From Coriobacteriales bacterium OH1046 (GTDB taxonomy: Bacteria > Actinomycetota > Coriobacteriia > Coriobacteriales > Atopobiaceae), in NCBI GenBank assembly GCA_004010535.1, contig RQYE01000001.1, forward strand, positions 434,001 through 498,000: a DNA stretch of 64,000 bases, written 5' to 3'. Positions 34,143-42,048 of this stretch are shown here, piece after piece. The notes beneath the pieces were generated by a model. It did no database searches. It had not been told where the DNA came from and saw only the letters and a list, made by a program, of their open reading frames with translations. Position numbers and translations under genes: made by a program. Each line of letters opens with the position of its first letter. Within the stretch, counting starts at the first letter, position 1.

Positions 34143-34916
34143 ATGGACCATGACCCCATCATCGGCATCAGCATGCGCGTGGGCGACAACCCCGACCACG
34201 CGAGCGTCGATATCCGCTACCTACACCGCATCGAGGAGGCGGGCGGCATCCCCATCGCCCTGCCCTATGGCTTCGAAGCCGCCAAGCATGCCGATTCCAT
34301 CGTGGATCTTATCGATGGCCTGCTGCTCACCGGTGGCGGCGATCCCTGCCCCGAATGCTTCGGAAGACATCCCTATGCCGAAAACTGCATGGCCGAGCTC
34401 TCGTTCCTCTCGGCAGAACGCGATGCATTCGAATATGCAGCTGCGCACGCGGCATGGGACAGAGGCCTTCCGACGCTGGGCGTCTGCCGTGGATTGCAGG
34501 TCATGAACGTCGCCTTCGGCGGCACGCTCGTGCGCGATATCTCCGAGCTCGATGGCAAACACATCGAGCACGTGGTCCTCGACCGTCAGGATGAGGCCGT
34601 CCACACGGTCTCGATCAAGGGGGATTCCAAGCTCGCAGCGATTCTCGGAACTACCGAACTGGGCGTCAATTCCCTGCACCACCTGGCCATCTGCAAGAGC
34701 GCCAAAGGCGGCGAGATCGTTGCTCGGGCATCCGACGGCACGCCGGAGGCGCTCGAGTTCCCCGAGAAGGATTTCTTCCTGGGCGTGCAATGGCACCCCG
34801 AGATCATCGCCAATACACCGCAGCTCTTCACAGCCTTCGTCGACGCCTGCCGCACGAAGTGGGCTGGGAAGCGGACGGCCCGCAGGCCGTTCGCGAAACG
34901 TGCGGTTTTTTCCTGA
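34143..34916 (+). CDS. Class I glutamine amidotransferase-like hydrolase (peptidase C26)
   Basis: This 257-residue protein resembles gamma-glutamyl-gamma-aminobutyrate hydrolases (PuuD) and other C26 peptidases. The catalytic Cys115 is in TLGVCRGLQVMNVAFGG, and the His-Glu pair in GVQWHPEII. LLTGGGDPCP forms the oxyanion region. AAAGGAAG precedes the ATG. The last 20 residues are basic and unlike the family end. They are coded by a segment that contains a hairpin (about 34873-34894) followed by TTTTTT at 34909-34914, so the gene end seems to include its terminator. The substrate is unknown. Confidence 0.85.
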   Translation: MDHDPIIGISMRVGDNPDHASVDIRYLHRIEEAGGIPIALPYGFEAAKHADSIVDLIDGLLLTGGGDPCPECFGRHPYAENCMAELSFLSAERDAFEYAAAHAAWDRGLPTLGVCRGLQVMNVAFGGTLVRDISELDGKHIEHVVLDRQDEAVHTVSIKGDSKLAAILGTTELGVNSLHHLAICKSAKGGEIVARASDGTPEALEFPEKDFFLGVQWHPEIIANTPQLFTAFVDACRTKWAGKRTARRPFAKRAVFS

Positions 34917-34977
34917 TTCGCCACGCTTTCCCCTGAGGCAGCCGCTTACCGAGCTTCTGATCTGGGCGCATAAGAAT

Positions 34978-35010
34978 CCCACCACATTTCGGCCGGCAAA
35001 ATGTGGTGGG
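34978..35010. repeat. 12-bp inverted repeat between convergent genes
   Basis: CCCACCACATTT (34978-34989) and AAATGTGGTGGG (34999-35010) pair perfectly around a 9-base loop with GGCCGG. The hairpin lies between the converging amidotransferase gene and dapH, so a bidirectional terminator is likely. No strong T run follows on either strand. The rest of the 236-base gap shows nothing I can name. Confidence 0.55.
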
Positions 35011-35152
35011 TTGATTGTCGAGCAGCCCACATAGGACACCGTTGCGGAAAAGAGGTTACGCCATGATCTTACGGAAGAGCTCCTTGACGGTCCCATGATC
35101 GGCCTCGCGCGGATCGGTGCTTGTGGTGGGCGGCTGATGTTGTGGGGGACGA

Positions 35153-35857
35153 CTACAGGGTGCGGAGTGCCTCGACCAGGGCGGTCTTGCCCGCAGTCCT
35201 CCCATCGACCTGTTTGATGACACGGGCGGGGCATCCCGCGACCACGCTGTGGGCGGGCACGTCCCCCACCACGACGGCTCCGGCCGCCACGACAGCCCCC
35301 TCGCCCACGCGACAGCCCTCGATGACCACGGCATTCGCGCCCACGAGCACGTTATCCTCGACGATGACGGGGGTGGCGCTCGCCGGCTCGATCACACCTG
35401 CGAGCACGGCCCCCGCGCCGATATGGCAGTGCGCGCCCACCGTGGCGCGGCCACCCAGCACGGCTCCCATGTCGATCATCGTGCCCGCACCCACGCGTGC
35501 CCCGATGTTTATGATCGCACCCATCATGATGACGGCGGCATCTCCGATCTCGACCTGCTCGCGAATGATGGCACCGGGCTCGATGCGCGCGTTCACGTCC
35601 TTGAGATCGAGGAGCGGAACGCCCGAGTTGCGACGGTCGCATTCGATCACGCAATCAACGATATCGTCGGCTGCAGCCGTGAGCGCGGGCGCGACATCGG
35701 ACCAGTTGCCCATCACGATGAGATCCCCTGCCCCGAAGACGTGCGCATCGGGTCCGAAATCGGGCGCCGGCACACCCTCGGCCAGCTTGAGATAGACCTT
35801 CACGGGCGTGGTCTTAGGGGCGGTGGCGATATGGGCTATCAGCTCTTCAGCATCCAT
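35153..35857 (-). CDS. dapH: Tetrahydrodipicolinate N-acetyltransferase DapH
   Basis: DapH acetylates tetrahydrodipicolinate with acetyl-CoA in the acetylase branch of diaminopimelate and lysine synthesis. The 234 residues have the N-terminal DapH domain ([20 protein letters not shown]). A left-handed beta helix of hexapeptide repeats follows ([60 protein letters not shown]), then [18 protein letters not shown]. The ATG at 35857 has AGAGG six bases upstream. It is the last gene of the lysA-dapA-dapB-dapH operon. The succinylase-type DapD is less likely. Confidence 0.9.
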   Translation of the reverse strand: MDAEELIAHIATAPKTTPVKVYLKLAEGVPAPDFGPDAHVFGAGDLIVMGNWSDVAPALTAAADDIVDCVIECDRRNSGVPLLDLKDVNARIEPGAIIREQVEIGDAAVIMMGAIINIGARVGAGTMIDMGAVLGGRATVGAHCHIGAGAVLAGVIEPASATPVIVEDNVLVGANAVVIEGCRVGEGAVVAAGAVVVGDVPAHSVVAGCPARVIKQVDGRTAGKTALVEALRTL

Positions 35858-35913
35858 GTGCATCCTCTCATCTGCGCGCCGGGCGGCTCGGAGGGGCGAG
35901 CGCAGGGCGGGCA

Positions 35914-36630
35914 TCAGAACATCAGGTCGTCGAAGGTGTAGAAACCGGGTCTGCGCCCGAGCAGGCGCTTGGCGGCCGCCACGGCGCCGGCGACGAAGAT
36001 CTGCCTGCTCGTGGCGCGGTGCGTGAGCGCAACCTCCTCATCCGTGCCGAAGAAGTGCACCTCGTGGACGCCCGCGACGGTCCCGCCGCGCAGGGCGTGC
36101 ATGCCGATCTCGCGCGACGGGCGCGCACCCACCAAGCCCGCGCGGCCATGGGCCACCGAACGCTCCCCCGCTGGATCGACGGCTTCGAGCAGGAGCTTGG
36201 CCGTGCCGGAGGGAGCGTCGGCCTTCTGGTTGTGATGCGTTTCGACGATCTCGATATCGAAATCGCCGAGCGCGGCGGCGGCCTCGGCGGCAAGGCGCCT
36301 CAGGACGGCCACGCCGAGCGAGTAATTGGATGAGTGCACCACGGGGACGAGCTCGCCGAGCCGGGTGATAGCCGCCCTATCGTCTTCCGAGAAGCCCGTC
36401 GTGCCCGAGACGAGCGCCGCATGGGTGCGGCCGACGTAGGCCAAGACGCCGGGAAGCGCCGCTGCATGCGAGAAGTCCACAGCGAGGTCGGCGGCGGGGG
36501 CGGTATCGTAGAGCTCTGCGGCGTTGCCGATGTCGTAGGTTCCCAGGATCTCGAAATCCCCGTCGGCGAGGAGGGCTCCCTTGATGAGCGTGCCCATGCG
36601 CCCCCCGCCGATGATGACCGCGCTAGGCAA
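35914..36630 (-). CDS. dapB: 4-hydroxy-tetrahydrodipicolinate reductase DapB
   Basis: DapB reduces the DapA product with NAD(P)H in lysine synthesis. The 238 residues show a Rossmann start ([13 protein letters not shown]), [11 protein letters not shown] and [15 protein letters not shown]. The signature [20 protein letters not shown] has the catalytic His pair and Lys. [17 protein letters not shown] follows. The likely start is TTG at 36630, overlapping the dapA end by 8 bases. The protein is somewhat shorter than E. coli DapB because the N terminus is compact. Confidence 0.94.
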   Translation of the reverse strand: MPSAVIIGGGRMGTLIKGALLADGDFEILGTYDIGNAAELYDTAPAADLAVDFSHAAALPGVLAYVGRTHAALVSGTTGFSEDDRAAITRLGELVPVVHSSNYSLGVAVLRRLAAEAAAALGDFDIEIVETHHNQKADAPSGTAKLLLEAVDPAGERSVAHGRAGLVGARPSREIGMHALRGGTVAGVHEVHFFGTDEEVALTHRATSRQIFVAGAVAAAKRLLGRRPGFYTFDDLMF

Positions 36631-37513
36631 GGAGACCGACCCCCCTCATGGCGCCCTCGAGGCGCTCGGCGCTCTTCTCGGCCATCGGCCAGAGCGGCTG
36701 GCGATAGCGCTCCCGGATGAGGCCCATGCGCGCCATCGCCGCCTTCACAGGGATGGGATTGACCTCGCAGAACAGCGCGTGGATGAACTCGAGGTTGTCG
36801 AGCTGGGCCGTGCGCGCCGCCTCGATGTCCCCCGCAAGATAGTCCATGCACATGTCGTGCACCACGGCGGGCATGCAGTTCGCCCAGACCGAGATGACGC
36901 CGCAGCCGCCGACCGACATGATGGGGACGACCATGTCGTCGTTGCCGCTCATCATGTGGAAGTCATCGGAAAGATAGCGGGCCACGTCGATGGCATAGGA
37001 GATGTTGCCCGACGCCTCCTTGATGCCCCAGGCGTTGGGATGGGCTGCGAGGCGCGCCACGTTGGCCACGCTGATGGAGCAACCCGTGCGGCCGGGGATG
37101 TTGTAGAGGATGCTCGGGATGCCGGTACGGTCGAGGACGTACTTGAAGTGCTGGTAGATGCCCTCCTCGTTGCTCTTGTTGTAGTAGGGCGTGATGAGCA
37201 GCAGCCCATCCACGCCGAGCTTCTCGAGGCCGGCGGCCTTGCGCATCGATTCGGCCGTGGAGTTGGAGCCGGCGCCGCCTATGACGGGCACACGGCCCGC
37301 CACGCGCTCGACGACCGTACGGGCGACCTCGTAATCCTCCTCGTCGGTCATCGTGGACGACTCGCCCGTGGTGCCGAGCACCAGGATGCCGTCGGTCTTG
37401 TTGGCGAGATGGAAGTCCACGAGGCCCTCGAGCGCCCCGAAATCGATGGACCCATCCTCGGTAAACGGTGTGACGAGCGCAACCACAGAACCTTGCATGC
37501 CGGTCATTTCCAT
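36623..37513 (-). CDS. dapA: 4-hydroxy-tetrahydrodipicolinate synthase DapA
   Basis: DapA condenses pyruvate with aspartate semialdehyde, the first committed step to diaminopimelate. The 296 residues form a TIM barrel with the family motifs GTTGESSTMTDEE, LITPYYNKSNEEG, ILYNIPGRTG (Tyr137) and GIKEASGN with the Schiff-base Lys165. AGGGGG precedes the ATG at 37513, which overlaps the lysA end by 10 bases. Lysine feedback control of the whole operon probably acts through the upstream riboswitch. Confidence 0.96.
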   Translation of the reverse strand: MEMTGMQGSVVALVTPFTEDGSIDFGALEGLVDFHLANKTDGILVLGTTGESSTMTDEEDYEVARTVVERVAGRVPVIGGAGSNSTAESMRKAAGLEKLGVDGLLLITPYYNKSNEEGIYQHFKYVLDRTGIPSILYNIPGRTGCSISVANVARLAAHPNAWGIKEASGNISYAIDVARYLSDDFHMMSGNDDMVVPIMSVGGCGVISVWANCMPAVVHDMCMDYLAGDIEAARTAQLDNLEFIHALFCEVNPIPVKAAMARMGLIRERYRQPLWPMAEKSAERLEGAMRGVGLLA

Positions 37514-38799
37514 TGTCGGTTCCCCCTTGTAAGCGCAGCGGTGAAATCTTCGTCGATATCGAGTGTTGCGAAATAATCGCCCGGCTTCTCGGCGCGGCGT
37601 ATGAGCCGCACGGAACCGTCCTCTCCCACAAGCAGCTCGGCGGAGCGTAGCTTACCGTTGTAGTTGTATCCCATGGCGTGGCCATGGGCGCCCGTATCGT
37701 GGATGAAGAGCAGGTCGCCGACCCCGGTCTCGGGCAGGATCCGATCGCGGGCGAACTGGTCGTTGTTCTCGCAGAGCCCTCCCACCACGTTGTAGGCGTG
37801 CGTGCGCGGCGCATCCTCCTTGCCCATCACGGTGATGTGGTGGTAGGCATCGTAGAGGGCGGGGCGCATGAGATCGGCTGCGCAGGCATCTACCCCGAGG
37901 AAGGTCCGGTAGGTCTCCTTCTTATGGATAACCCTGGTCACGAGCGCGCCCGCCGGCCCGCACATCCAGCGGCCGAGCTCGGCGAAGATGGCGACATCGC
38001 CCATACCTGCGGGAACGAGGATGTCCTCGTATGCAGTGCGCACCCCGGCTCCGATAACGGCGATATCGGCCTCGGCATCCTCCTCGCGGTAGGCCACGCC
38101 CACACCGCCCGAGAGATCGACGAAGGAGATGGCGACGCCCAGCTCGTCGCGCATGCGCACTGCACGCGAGAAGAGCAGGCGCGCCAATGCGGGATAGTAC
38201 CCGTTGCCTTGGGCATTGGAAAGCAGGAACGAATGGAGGCCGAAATGCTCCACGCCGGCAGCGCGGAGCCTGCGGCAGCTCTCGAAGATCTGCTCCTCGG
38301 TCATGCCGAACTTGGACTCGGCGGGACGGCCCGCGGGATTATCGGGTACCTCGAAGCTGCCGCCCGGGTTGAGGCGCAGGCACACGGTCTCGGGCAGCGC
38401 ACCTCCGAGGGCGCGGGAAAGGCACTCCACCATATCGGCGGAATCGAGGTTGATGAGGGCTCCCATGCGTGCGGCAAGGCGGTAGTCATCGTCCGGGGTA
38501 TCGTTTGATGAGAGCATGATGTTCTCACCGGTCACACCGCAGGCGGCGGCGAGCATGAGCTCGACGCCCGTGGCGCAATCGCAGCCGCAGCCCTCCTCGG
38601 CGAGCAGGCGCACGATGGCGGGCGTGGGGGTGGCCTTGACGGCGAAGTACTCCTTGAAACCGGAGTTCCACGAGAAGGCCGCGTTGAGCGCGCGGGCACG
38701 GGAACGGATTTCGCGCTCGTCGTAGAGGTGGAAGGGCGTGGGATAGCACCGGCACAGCTCCTCGAGCGCCTCGCGCCCGATGAACACGCGTTTGGCCAT
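37504..38799 (-). CDS. lysA: Diaminopimelate decarboxylase LysA
   Basis: LysA is the PLP enzyme that decarboxylates meso-diaminopimelate to lysine. The ATG at 38799 follows AGGGGG. The open frame above it (to 38853) reads through the leader terminator. The 431 residues have the alanine racemase-type barrel with PLP Lys55 (EYFAVKATPTP), the glycine-rich SFVDLSGGVGVAYREED and a C-terminal beta domain. That domain carries GGLCENNDQFARDRILP and FIHDTGAHGHAMGYNYNG. Having lysA first in the operon with dapA, dapB and dapH places both ends of the pathway under one control. Confidence 0.93.
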   Translation of the reverse strand: MAKRVFIGREALEELCRCYPTPFHLYDEREIRSRARALNAAFSWNSGFKEYFAVKATPTPAIVRLLAEEGCGCDCATGVELMLAAACGVTGENIMLSSNDTPDDDYRLAARMGALINLDSADMVECLSRALGGALPETVCLRLNPGGSFEVPDNPAGRPAESKFGMTEEQIFESCRRLRAAGVEHFGLHSFLLSNAQGNGYYPALARLLFSRAVRMRDELGVAISFVDLSGGVGVAYREEDAEADIAVIGAGVRTAYEDILVPAGMGDVAIFAELGRWMCGPAGALVTRVIHKKETYRTFLGVDACAADLMRPALYDAYHHITVMGKEDAPRTHAYNVVGGLCENNDQFARDRILPETGVGDLLFIHDTGAHGHAMGYNYNGKLRSAELLVGEDGSVRLIRRAEKPGDYFATLDIDEDFTAALTRGNRQWK

Positions 38800-38814
38800 G
38801 CCATCCCCCTCTCT

Positions 38815-38847
38815 AACAAAAAACCGATAAGCTGCGCAGCTTATCGG
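38815..38847 (-). terminator. Riboswitch-controlled terminator ahead of lysA
   Basis: Read on the minus strand, a perfect 24-base palindrome (CCGATAAGCTGC / GCAGCTTATCGG, 38824-38847) is followed by TTTTTTGTT. This is a strong intrinsic terminator. It lies 16 bases before the lysA start and about 50 bases after the aptamer, the layout expected of a transcriptional off switch. Confidence 0.88.
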
Positions 38848-38899
38848 CCTCATGGTCCTTAGGAGAACCCGTGTCCTCTAAGATAGCGCACCTGCATCT

Positions 38900-39037
38900 G
38901 CAGACAGTCCCGTGGGTCTTTCCCGCGGGCCCACCTCCCTGCCGCGCCCGACAGAGAGATTCGGCGAACCTTGCCCCTGCCCGGGATCTGCGCCTGCCGG
39001 CTCCCCCGAGCGTCTTCATGCTCGCTCCTCTATCTGC
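38900..39037 (-). promoter_or_regulatory. Lysine riboswitch aptamer (L box)
   Basis: On the minus strand the closing helix P1 pairs GCAGATAG (39030-39037) with CTGTCTGC (38900-38907). L-box core elements follow in order: AGATAGAGGAGCGA, GGGGCAAGGTTCGCCGAA and the final GGGACTGTCTG. These match the lysC/L-box pattern of other bacteria. The aptamer is compact at about 138 bases. Lysine binding should favour the downstream terminator and shut off lysA-dapA-dapB-dapH. Assignment is by recognition of conserved segments, not by a covariance search. Confidence 0.83.
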
Positions 39038-39042
39038 CGAGA

Positions 39043-39071
39043 ACCATAGCACCCGCGCAGGCCACGTGCAA
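39043..39071 (-). promoter_or_regulatory. Promoter of the lysine riboswitch operon
   Basis: TTGCAC (39066-39071), 17 bases and TATGGT (39043-39048) on the minus strand. The expected start of transcription is at about 39036, exactly at the 5' strand of riboswitch helix P1. Confidence 0.7.
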
Positions 39072-39149
39072 CGCGCGTAGTGGTTTCGTAACAGAAGCGG
39101 TCTGCTTTGCGGCATAATGGCTTGAGGAAGGAACCATCTAGGAGGCGCC

Positions 39150-40274
39150 ATGGGTTACGGATCGAGTATCGCAGACGAGGCGCATGAGCTCCTCGTCACC
39201 TTGGCCCGCATCCCCGCCCCCAGCCATGACGAGGGCCGGCGCGCTGAGTTCATCCGCGCATGGCTCGCCGAGCGGGGCATGGACGCCCAGATAGACGATG
39301 CGCTCAACGTGACCAGCACCTATGCGGCGGATTCGTTCGATACGCTTGCGGTCTTCGCGGCCCACACCGATACGGTCTTTCCCGATACCGAGCCGCTCCC
39401 CCTCTGCGAGAAGGATGGGCGCATCTGCGCGCCCGGCGTGGGCGATGACACCGCGAACCTCGTATGCTTGCTCCTCGCCTACCGCGAGCTGCTGCGTCGC
39501 ATCGCAGCGGGCGAGCTCGCGCCGAAGCGCGGCCTCATGGCGGTTGCCGATTCCTGCGAGGAGGGGCTCGGCAACCTCGAGGGCACCAAGGCGCTCTTCT
39601 CGCGCGTGGCGGACCGGGTATCCACGTTCGTCTCGTTCGATGGATATATGCCGCATGTGGTCGCCCGGCCTGTGGGCTCGCACCGTTGGCGCGTTTCCTG
39701 CTCGACTCCGGGCGGCCACAGCTACGCGGACTTCGGCGCACCCAACGCCATCGAGCGCTTGAGTGCATTCATCTGCGATTTCTATGCGCTCGAGCGCCCC
39801 CATGGGGAGCTGGTCACCGTCAATGCGGGTCTCATCGAGGGAGGTACCAGCATCAATTCCATCGCCCAGCGCGCCGAGGCGCTGGTCGAATACCGCTCCG
39901 TCTCGGAGACATGCCTCATGATCATGCGCAGGCGGGTCGAGAAGCTGGCGGCGCATCATACGGTTGGCGATGTGCGCTTCGGGCTCGAGCTGCTGGGCGA
40001 GCGCCCCGGGGAGGGCCCGATAGCCGAGGATGCGCAGGAGGCGCTGATCAGGATCTGCGAGGATGCAATCGAGAAGATCTTCGGCATGAAGGCGCAGCGC
40101 AGCTCGTCATCGACCGACGCCAACGTTCCCCTCTCGCTGGGTATCCCCGCGACGACCGTGGGCGTGATCCGCGGCGGTGGCGCGCACACGCGCGGGGAAT
40201 GGATCGAGGGCGCAAGCCTGGCAGACGGCATCGACTGCACTCTCGAGCTCATGGAGCGGCTGGTGTGCACGTAG
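39150..40274 (+). CDS. M20 family metallopeptidase (peptidase T-like)
   Basis: This 374-residue zinc peptidase belongs to the M20 group of cytoplasmic di- and tripeptidases. Metal and catalytic residues are visible: His72 and Asp74 in FAAHTDTVF, the aspartates of GVGDDTANLV, the Glu pair in ADSCEEGLGN, Asp in FVSFDGYM and His in GGGAHTRGEWIEG. The inserted dimerisation domain begins near STPGGHSYADFGAPN. TAGGAGG precedes the ATG. It is divergent from the lysine operon. Substrate preference cannot be judged; a deacylase role is also possible. Confidence 0.86.
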   Translation: MGYGSSIADEAHELLVTLARIPAPSHDEGRRAEFIRAWLAERGMDAQIDDALNVTSTYAADSFDTLAVFAAHTDTVFPDTEPLPLCEKDGRICAPGVGDDTANLVCLLLAYRELLRRIAAGELAPKRGLMAVADSCEEGLGNLEGTKALFSRVADRVSTFVSFDGYMPHVVARPVGSHRWRVSCSTPGGHSYADFGAPNAIERLSAFICDFYALERPHGELVTVNAGLIEGGTSINSIAQRAEALVEYRSVSETCLMIMRRRVEKLAAHHTVGDVRFGLELLGERPGEGPIAEDAQEALIRICEDAIEKIFGMKAQRSSSSTDANVPLSLGIPATTVGVIRGGGAHTRGEWIEGASLADGIDCTLELMERLVCT

Positions 40275-40362
40275 GAGCGCCCCGTCCTGCACGTCTTGCA
40301 AGCGCCCACCGGGCATTCCGCAACAGATGCAGGGAAAATCCGCGCATTCCCCGTGTCCATCC

Positions 40363-40391
40363 TTGCCATAGCGCAATATCTTGCCTATAGT
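40363..40391 (+). promoter_or_regulatory. Promoter of marR-type gene
   Basis: TTGCCA (40363-40368), 17 bases and TATAGT (40386-40391) form a near-consensus promoter 38 bases ahead of the MarR-family start codon. Confidence 0.65.
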
Positions 40392-40429
40392 GGGAGACGA
40401 TACGCCCACGCATACGAAACGGAGCGAGC

Positions 40430-40882
40430 ATGCCGCAACGCGCAAGCATCGAGCAGTACGTCTTCGGTGCCACGTCCCTCATCTCGAACCGCATGGCGGC
40501 CGTTATCGATGCCGAGCTCTCGGATATCACCTACAAGCAGTGGTTCTTCCTCATGATGATCGAGCGGATGGGGGCACTTGAGAAGAGCGTGCATGATGTT
40601 GCCCAATTCATCGGAACGACGCGCCAGAATGCACGCAAGATCATCGAGCAGCTCGAGAACAGGGGGTATGTCGAGACGATGGTCTCGCGCTTCGATGCAC
40701 GTGCCTTGAACGTCAAGACCACGCGCAAGGGCAGGAACTGCCTGCGAAAGCATGCGCCGGCGATTGCAGATGCGATGGAGCGGCTCTTCTCCGATATCCC
40801 CGATGCCGAGCTCCAGTCGCTCGCGCTCACCTTGGGCAGACTCGTCACCACGCTCACCGCAGAAGACGCAACCGGGGTTTAA
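40430..40882 (+). CDS. MarR family transcriptional regulator
   Basis: This 150-residue winged-helix protein probably acts as a dimeric repressor. The DNA-binding region is SVHDVAQFIGTTRQNARKII with the wing EQLENRGYVETMVSRFDARA. Long helices at both ends would form the dimer interface. GGAG lies 8 bases upstream of the ATG. It converges on the small HExxH membrane gene, overlapping it by 4 bases, and does not adjoin an obvious efflux target. Its regulon is unknown. Confidence 0.85.
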   Translation: MPQRASIEQYVFGATSLISNRMAAVIDAELSDITYKQWFFLMMIERMGALEKSVHDVAQFIGTTRQNARKIIEQLENRGYVETMVSRFDARALNVKTTRKGRNCLRKHAPAIADAMERLFSDIPDAELQSLALTLGRLVTTLTAEDATGV

Positions 40883-41340
40883 TCGCGAAGCGACTCCTTG
40901 CCGGTAACGCGCTCCCCCAGCCAGTTGGCGAACGATTCGGTGTAGAAGCGGTGATACGGCCAAGTGCACGATAAGCGCATGCGCTCGAGCACGGGCACCC
41001 CCGCCCAGATCATGGAGGGGATGGCGAACAGCGGCAGGTAGAGCGGGCCGAAGATGAGCGATTGGATGCAATGGCCGTACTCGTGCACGAGCAGGCGCTC
41101 GGCGCGCGGAGCCGAAGATGCACGCACGGAGGGTGCCGCTCGTGCAGGATCGGGCACGAAGATGAACGGTCCGAGGGAAAGCCCGCGCGAAGATGACCAT
41201 CTTGTCACGAAGGCGCAGCGGAAACGCTCGCTTTTATCGCCCGGCACCAGCACGAACATGACGAGGCCCGCAACCGTTTGGGGCAAGCCCCACACGAGCT
41301 GCACAAGGCAGAACAGCACCGTTTTCGCTACACTCGACAT
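40879..41340 (-). CDS. Small membrane protein with HEYGH motif
   Basis: This 153-residue protein has an N-terminal hydrophobic segment (VAKTVLFCLVQLVWGLPQTV AGLVMF). The metallopeptidase-like motif HEYGHCIQSLIFGPLYLP follows near residue 83, then another hydrophobic stretch. It ends in a conserved-looking HRFYTESFANWLGERV. Similar short HExGH proteins occur in gut bacteria without assigned function. The motif could bind zinc, but the protein is too short for a known peptidase family. The ATG at 41340 is chosen because the frame above it overlaps the response regulator start antisense. Confidence 0.65.
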   Translation of the reverse strand: MSSVAKTVLFCLVQLVWGLPQTVAGLVMFVLVPGDKSERFRCAFVTRWSSSRGLSLGPFIFVPDPARAAPSVRASSAPRAERLLVHEYGHCIQSLIFGPLYLPLFAIPSMIWAGVPVLERMRLSCTWPYHRFYTESFANWLGERVTGKESLRD

Positions 41341-41371
41341 GATTGCAAGTATAGGCTCATCGGGAGGTGGG

Positions 41372-42046
41372 ATGTTGCGCGTTCTTCTTGTCGAGGATGA
41401 CCGTACCATTGTCAGAAACCTCAGCGAGCTGCTCGCACACGAGGGTTACGAGGTCGTTGCCGCACGCACGCAAGATGACGCCATCGCGGCGGCGGGAACC
41501 TTCCCCGCAGATGTGGCGCTCGTCGACATCACGCTCGCGCAGGGCAACGGCTTCGCCGTGACAAGCGCCCTCAAGAAGACCTCCCCCTCGACCGGCATCA
41601 TCTTCCTCACGGCCTCCAATGACGAGTTCTCGACCGTGGCGGGTCTCTCCATGGGTGCCGACGACTATATCGCCAAGCCCTTCCGCCCGCGCGAGCTCAT
41701 CGCCCGCATGCAGGCGGTCCTGCGCCGCCGCCAACCTGCCGGGCAGCTCCTGCGCCTCGGCTCGGTAACCGTGGATGCGGTCCGCGGGATCGCCGCCAAG
41801 GGCGGTGCCACGCTCGTGCTTTCCGCCATCGAGTATCGGCTGCTCCTGCTCTTCGCATCCAATCCCGGGCGCGTGGTCACGCGCGAGATGATGCGCGAGG
41901 CCCTGTGGGAGGACGCGGGCGCCTACGTCGAGGACAACACGCTCTCGGTCTACGTCAAGCGCCTGCGCGACAAGATCGAGGACGATCCCGCCAATCCCCT
42001 GCTCATCTCCACGGTGCGCGGCGTGGGCTACCGGACAGCCGGCTGA
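41372..42046 (+). CDS. OmpR-family response regulator
   Basis: This 224-residue regulator has a receiver domain (LRVLLVEDDRTIVRNLSELL, phospho-acceptor Asp52 in ALVDITLAQGNG, Lys in DDYIAKPFRPREL). An OmpR/PhoB winged helix follows (LSAIEYRLLLLFASNPGRVV, TLSVYVKRLRDKIEDDP, ISTVRGVGYRT). GGGAGGTGGG precedes the ATG at 41372. It is followed after 2 bases by the sensor kinase and then the ABC exporter, so it probably controls that transporter. Confidence 0.93.
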   Translation: MLRVLLVEDDRTIVRNLSELLAHEGYEVVAARTQDDAIAAAGTFPADVALVDITLAQGNGFAVTSALKKTSPSTGIIFLTASNDEFSTVAGLSMGADDYIAKPFRPRELIARMQAVLRRRQPAGQLLRLGSVTVDAVRGIAAKGGATLVLSAIEYRLLLLFASNPGRVVTREMMREALWEDAGAYVEDNTLSVYVKRLRDKIEDDPANPLLISTVRGVGYRTAG

Positions 42047-42048
42047 CC

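Noticed and set aside
37673-37692. Inverted repeat CCCATGGC/GCCATGGG inside lysA
   Set aside because: It encodes the conserved HGHAMG stretch of the enzyme, so coding constraint explains it.
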